Source of the DNA: Scytonema sp045865695
GTDB lineage: Bacteria > Cyanobacteriota > Cyanobacteriia > Cyanobacteriales > Nostocaceae
Direction: 5' to 3'
Assembly (NCBI RefSeq): GCF_045865695.1
Contig: NZ_BAACAP010000221.1
Location: 1 to 64,000 of the forward strand
Length of the DNA stretch: 64,000 nt
Part shown: positions 62,105 through 64,000 of the stretch, piece by piece
How the letters are laid out: each line of letters opens with the position of its first letter
Position numbering within the stretch: the stretch's first letter is position 1
Made by a program: the position numbers and the translations under genes
Notes under the pieces: model-generated
What the model saw: only the letters and a program-made list of their open reading frames with translations
Databases searched by the model: none
What the model was told of the DNA's origin: nothing

Positions 62105-62124
62105 TGGTCACTGGTCACTGGTCA
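62098..62124. repeat. 'tcactgg' repeat at the end of the SNF2-type gene
   Basis: cagtcactggtcactggtcactggtca provides the final M-T-S-D-Q codons and stop of the SNF2-type gene, and also the start region of the helicase remnant that follows. Confidence 0.9.
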
Positions 62125-64000
62125 TGGGCGCTCGCCCGGATACAATGATGAAACCGACAGAATCCAGTCTCAAAAGGGGTTGGCGAATTCCCTCTAAAAT
62201 GGCTGCATTTAGAGCTTTTTCGATTTCCAACTCTTGAGCCAGAACGCGATCGCTACTCTGTCGGTTCAAACGCAAGCGCAACTGTTCTTCTCGATTCCCT
62301 AACTTCTTCTGTGCTACCAAAGCGTACCGTTTGCACAAGTCTATAAAATCAGGACGACGGGAGAGTAATTTCAAAGAAGTCTTATGTGCTTGATAGCAAA
62401 ACTTTTGCCATTGACTCGCATTCACAAAATCGTCAATAATAGCTACGTCTTCCTTTGCCAGATTGTAATCTCGGTATGGATGACTGCTTTTATTGTTATA
62501 CGGGCGTCGCAGTATATTTAAAAGCTTTTCATCTTCAACCATACTTATTGGAACGTAGCGACCATCAATAAATATAGTTTCGATAATTGGCGGAAATAAA
62601 GCATCAACCCGTCGCTGCAAGATTTTATTTTTAGAAGTTCCTAAGTCATTCTCTTTTAAAACTTGTTTTGCAGGTTTTAAATTGGCTTCCACCACATAAT
62701 TGCATCGAAATCCGAACCATTCCATCCCTTCAGATGCATCCCAAGATGCATCCGCACGCCACATAGCAAAGGCTTGACCTCGGTCATCCCAGTCTACATA
62801 ACTTAAGAGAGAGTTTACCAATCCCTCTCCCAAACGAAAAAGTTTAATTCCGGGATTTTGGTTGGCTACCCTACGGTTATAAGTACCAAATTGGTCTAGA
62901 TAACCCTTAGCAAAGCGAGTTTTCAAATCATCTACAGGAACTAACGTGCGAGTTGTCGGTTGATAGCGCCGCACTTCTGATAAATTTGCGTCATTAATTG
63001 GCTTAAATCCCAACGCATCACACATCCAAGATTCAATGGCTCGTTTTATTTCTGGGTGTTTGGCATCATAATTATCTAGTTCTTGAAAATACTGATATGC
63101 AACTTCATCGCTAGCATCAATTTCATCTAAAGCATTCTGTTCGTTAATTTTGACGATTTCTGCTTGTATTTGTTCTTGAATTTGTTCGGTTTTTTCCAAC
63201 AATCCAACAGCACTTGCTTTCAACAAAACTGTTTCCAACTCTTTCAATTTTTCATCTACATAAAACTGTAAGCTAGCAATCGATTGCTGGAAAATTCCAA
63301 ATCCATCTTTCAGTATTTGATACCAAGCATTATGCGGGCTATCTTCTAAATAGGGACCTAACAACACACAGGATTGAACGCCTATTTTGCTACCAATCCG
63401 GTCGATTCTACCAATTCTTTGCTCTAATTGATTGGGCGACCAAGGGAGATCGAAATGAATTAACCAGTCAGCAAATTGGAGATTGCGTCCTTCTTCTCCA
63501 GAGCGATCGCATACCAAAATAAAGCAGTTTGGGTTATTCTTGAACCTATTGATATTTTCCTCAATCTTTGCTCTTGATTCCCCAAATTGATGGCTGGCGA
63601 CTATCCCCGCTCCAAAAATTTCTGACAAAGACCGCACAATTTCAGCACAACTTTGCACAAAACTGGTAAAGACAACAAATTTTGGCAAAACATCATCAGA
63701 AATTGGTCGCTGAATTCTCTGCTGTATCCTTTTTAGTAATTCCTCTTTATTTCTACGAACTGAGGTTGGAATTTTAAAGTGTGCAGCTAGCTGATTCAAA
63801 AGCACGGTTTTCAAATTTTCCGTGCGTTCTCCATCCTCTACAGGTTCACGAATCACTTTGAGTAATGACTCTAGAAGCGCTTCTTCTCCTGAAAATTTAG
63901 GAGTTGAAGTCAAAATGCGAACGTTTTCTTCACCAAACTCCTGAATGAGTTTAGGATGAGCTTTGCTGCTTAAACGCGCAACAAGTACCTGTTCTAAAAT
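62108..64000 (-). CDS. SNF2-type helicase C-terminal part (DpdE-like), runs off the window
   Basis: At least 630 residues are inside the window. The frame is open to position 64000 (LEQVLVARLSSKAHPKLIQE precedes), so the N-terminal helicase lobe lies outside. Lobe 2 motifs are FVVFTSFVQSCAEIV (motif IV), CDRSGEEGRNLQFADWLIHF and LEQRIGRIDRIGSK (motifs V and VI with arginine fingers). A long family-specific C-terminus follows, with EGMEWFGFRCNYVVEANLKP. This organisation fits the SNF2-related DpdE of 7-deazaguanine islands. The last residues GRAPMTSDQ derive partly from the tcactgg repeat. No stop or frameshift inside the visible part. Confidence 0.75.
   Translation of the reverse strand: MLEQVLVARLSSKAHPKLIQEFGEENVRILTSTPKFSGEEALLESLLKVIREPVEDGERTENLKTVLLNQLAAHFKIPTSVRRNKEELLKRIQQRIQRPISDDVLPKFVVFTSFVQSCAEIVRSLSEIFGAGIVASHQFGESRAKIEENINRFKNNPNCFILVCDRSGEEGRNLQFADWLIHFDLPWSPNQLEQRIGRIDRIGSKIGVQSCVLLGPYLEDSPHNAWYQILKDGFGIFQQSIASLQFYVDEKLKELETVLLKASAVGLLEKTEQIQEQIQAEIVKINEQNALDEIDASDEVAYQYFQELDNYDAKHPEIKRAIESWMCDALGFKPINDANLSEVRRYQPTTRTLVPVDDLKTRFAKGYLDQFGTYNRRVANQNPGIKLFRLGEGLVNSLLSYVDWDDRGQAFAMWRADASWDASEGMEWFGFRCNYVVEANLKPAKQVLKENDLGTSKNKILQRRVDALFPPIIETIFIDGRYVPISMVEDEKLLNILRRPYNNKSSHPYRDYNLAKEDVAIIDDFVNASQWQKFCYQAHKTSLKLLSRRPDFIDLCKRYALVAQKKLGNREEQLRLRLNRQSSDRVLAQELEIEKALNAAILEGIRQPLLRLDSVGFIIVSGRAPMTSDQ

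Noticed and set aside
1..64000. tRNA, rRNA and known riboswitches
   Set aside because: Reading both strands I found no cloverleaf with the conserved GGTTCGANTCC arm and no rRNA or classical riboswitch motif. A covariance-model search would be needed to exclude them fully.

Overview
The window looks like chromosomal DNA of a filamentous, probably heterocyst-forming cyanobacterium of the Nostocales type. The grounds are the very frequent HIP1 octamer GCGATCGC, a CphA2-type cyanophycin synthetase with a cyanophycinase, a Mo-nitrogenase C-terminal domain protein, a PAM68-family photosystem II assembly protein, DUF3082, DUF1517 and PRC-barrel/DUF2382 proteins, many pentapeptide repeats, and dense families of short interspersed palindromes. 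The species cannot be named from the sequence. I saw no rRNA, tRNA or CRISPR array.

Layout. 1-5.9 kb: a 16-bp minisatellite at the window edge, a GT4 glycosyltransferase, a decayed GH31 alpha-glucosidase, a DUF2795 protein and a single-domain response regulator. 6.4-12 kb: a same-strand cluster with 4-hydroxyphenylpyruvate dioxygenase, a homogentisate-dioxygenase-like cupin, a heme-oxygenase-fold candidate diiron oxidase and an AAE17/18-like acyl-activating enzyme. 12.3-20 kb: a MITE with target duplication, a GH13 enzyme, a photolyase remnant, serC, a second GT4, a pentapeptide protein, DUF3082 and ispE. 20-24 kb: a beta-lactamase-fold protein, a DUF559 nuclease gene sitting inside opposed repeat arrays, rsmA and eda. 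24-27.4 kb: three PRC-barrel/DUF2382 stress-type proteins. 27.5-31.6 kb: a cyanophycin locus in which cphA2 and the cyanophycinase each carry an exact GTA-N8-TAC (NtcA-type) palindrome about 70 nt before the start codon. 31.8-40.6 kb: a GH13 enzyme, a nitrogenase-associated small protein and a large two-component cluster (CHASE-PAS-kinase-REC-REC, REC, and an 833-residue REC-wHTH-Hpt-REC-REC-GGDEF protein). 41-47.4 kb: rpsO, PAM68, aroF, a lipoprotein, DUF1517, a pentapeptide protein and tyrA.

47.5-64 kb is an accessory, defence-type region in active decay. It has an IS982 element, a translationally coupled pair with a PLD protein (DpdK-like), a papain-fold toxin remnant with its probable immunity gene, an AAA ATPase fragment fused to a 388-bp duplicate of the PLD gene, a VapBC-like pair, several broken toxin-antitoxin-like genes (one interrupted by a MITE), a helix-turn-helix/dynamin-like GTPase split by one in-frame TGA, and a HEPN/AbiJ-like partner. 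It also holds remnants of three helicases that resemble those of the Dpd (7-deazaguanine DNA modification) islands. A polar amino-acid ABC transporter lies between the helicase remnants.

A theme of the whole window is that short interspersed repeats have been absorbed into genes. They supply stop codons and C-terminal residues of at least six proteins and an in-frame linker of about 64 residues in the 833-residue response regulator.
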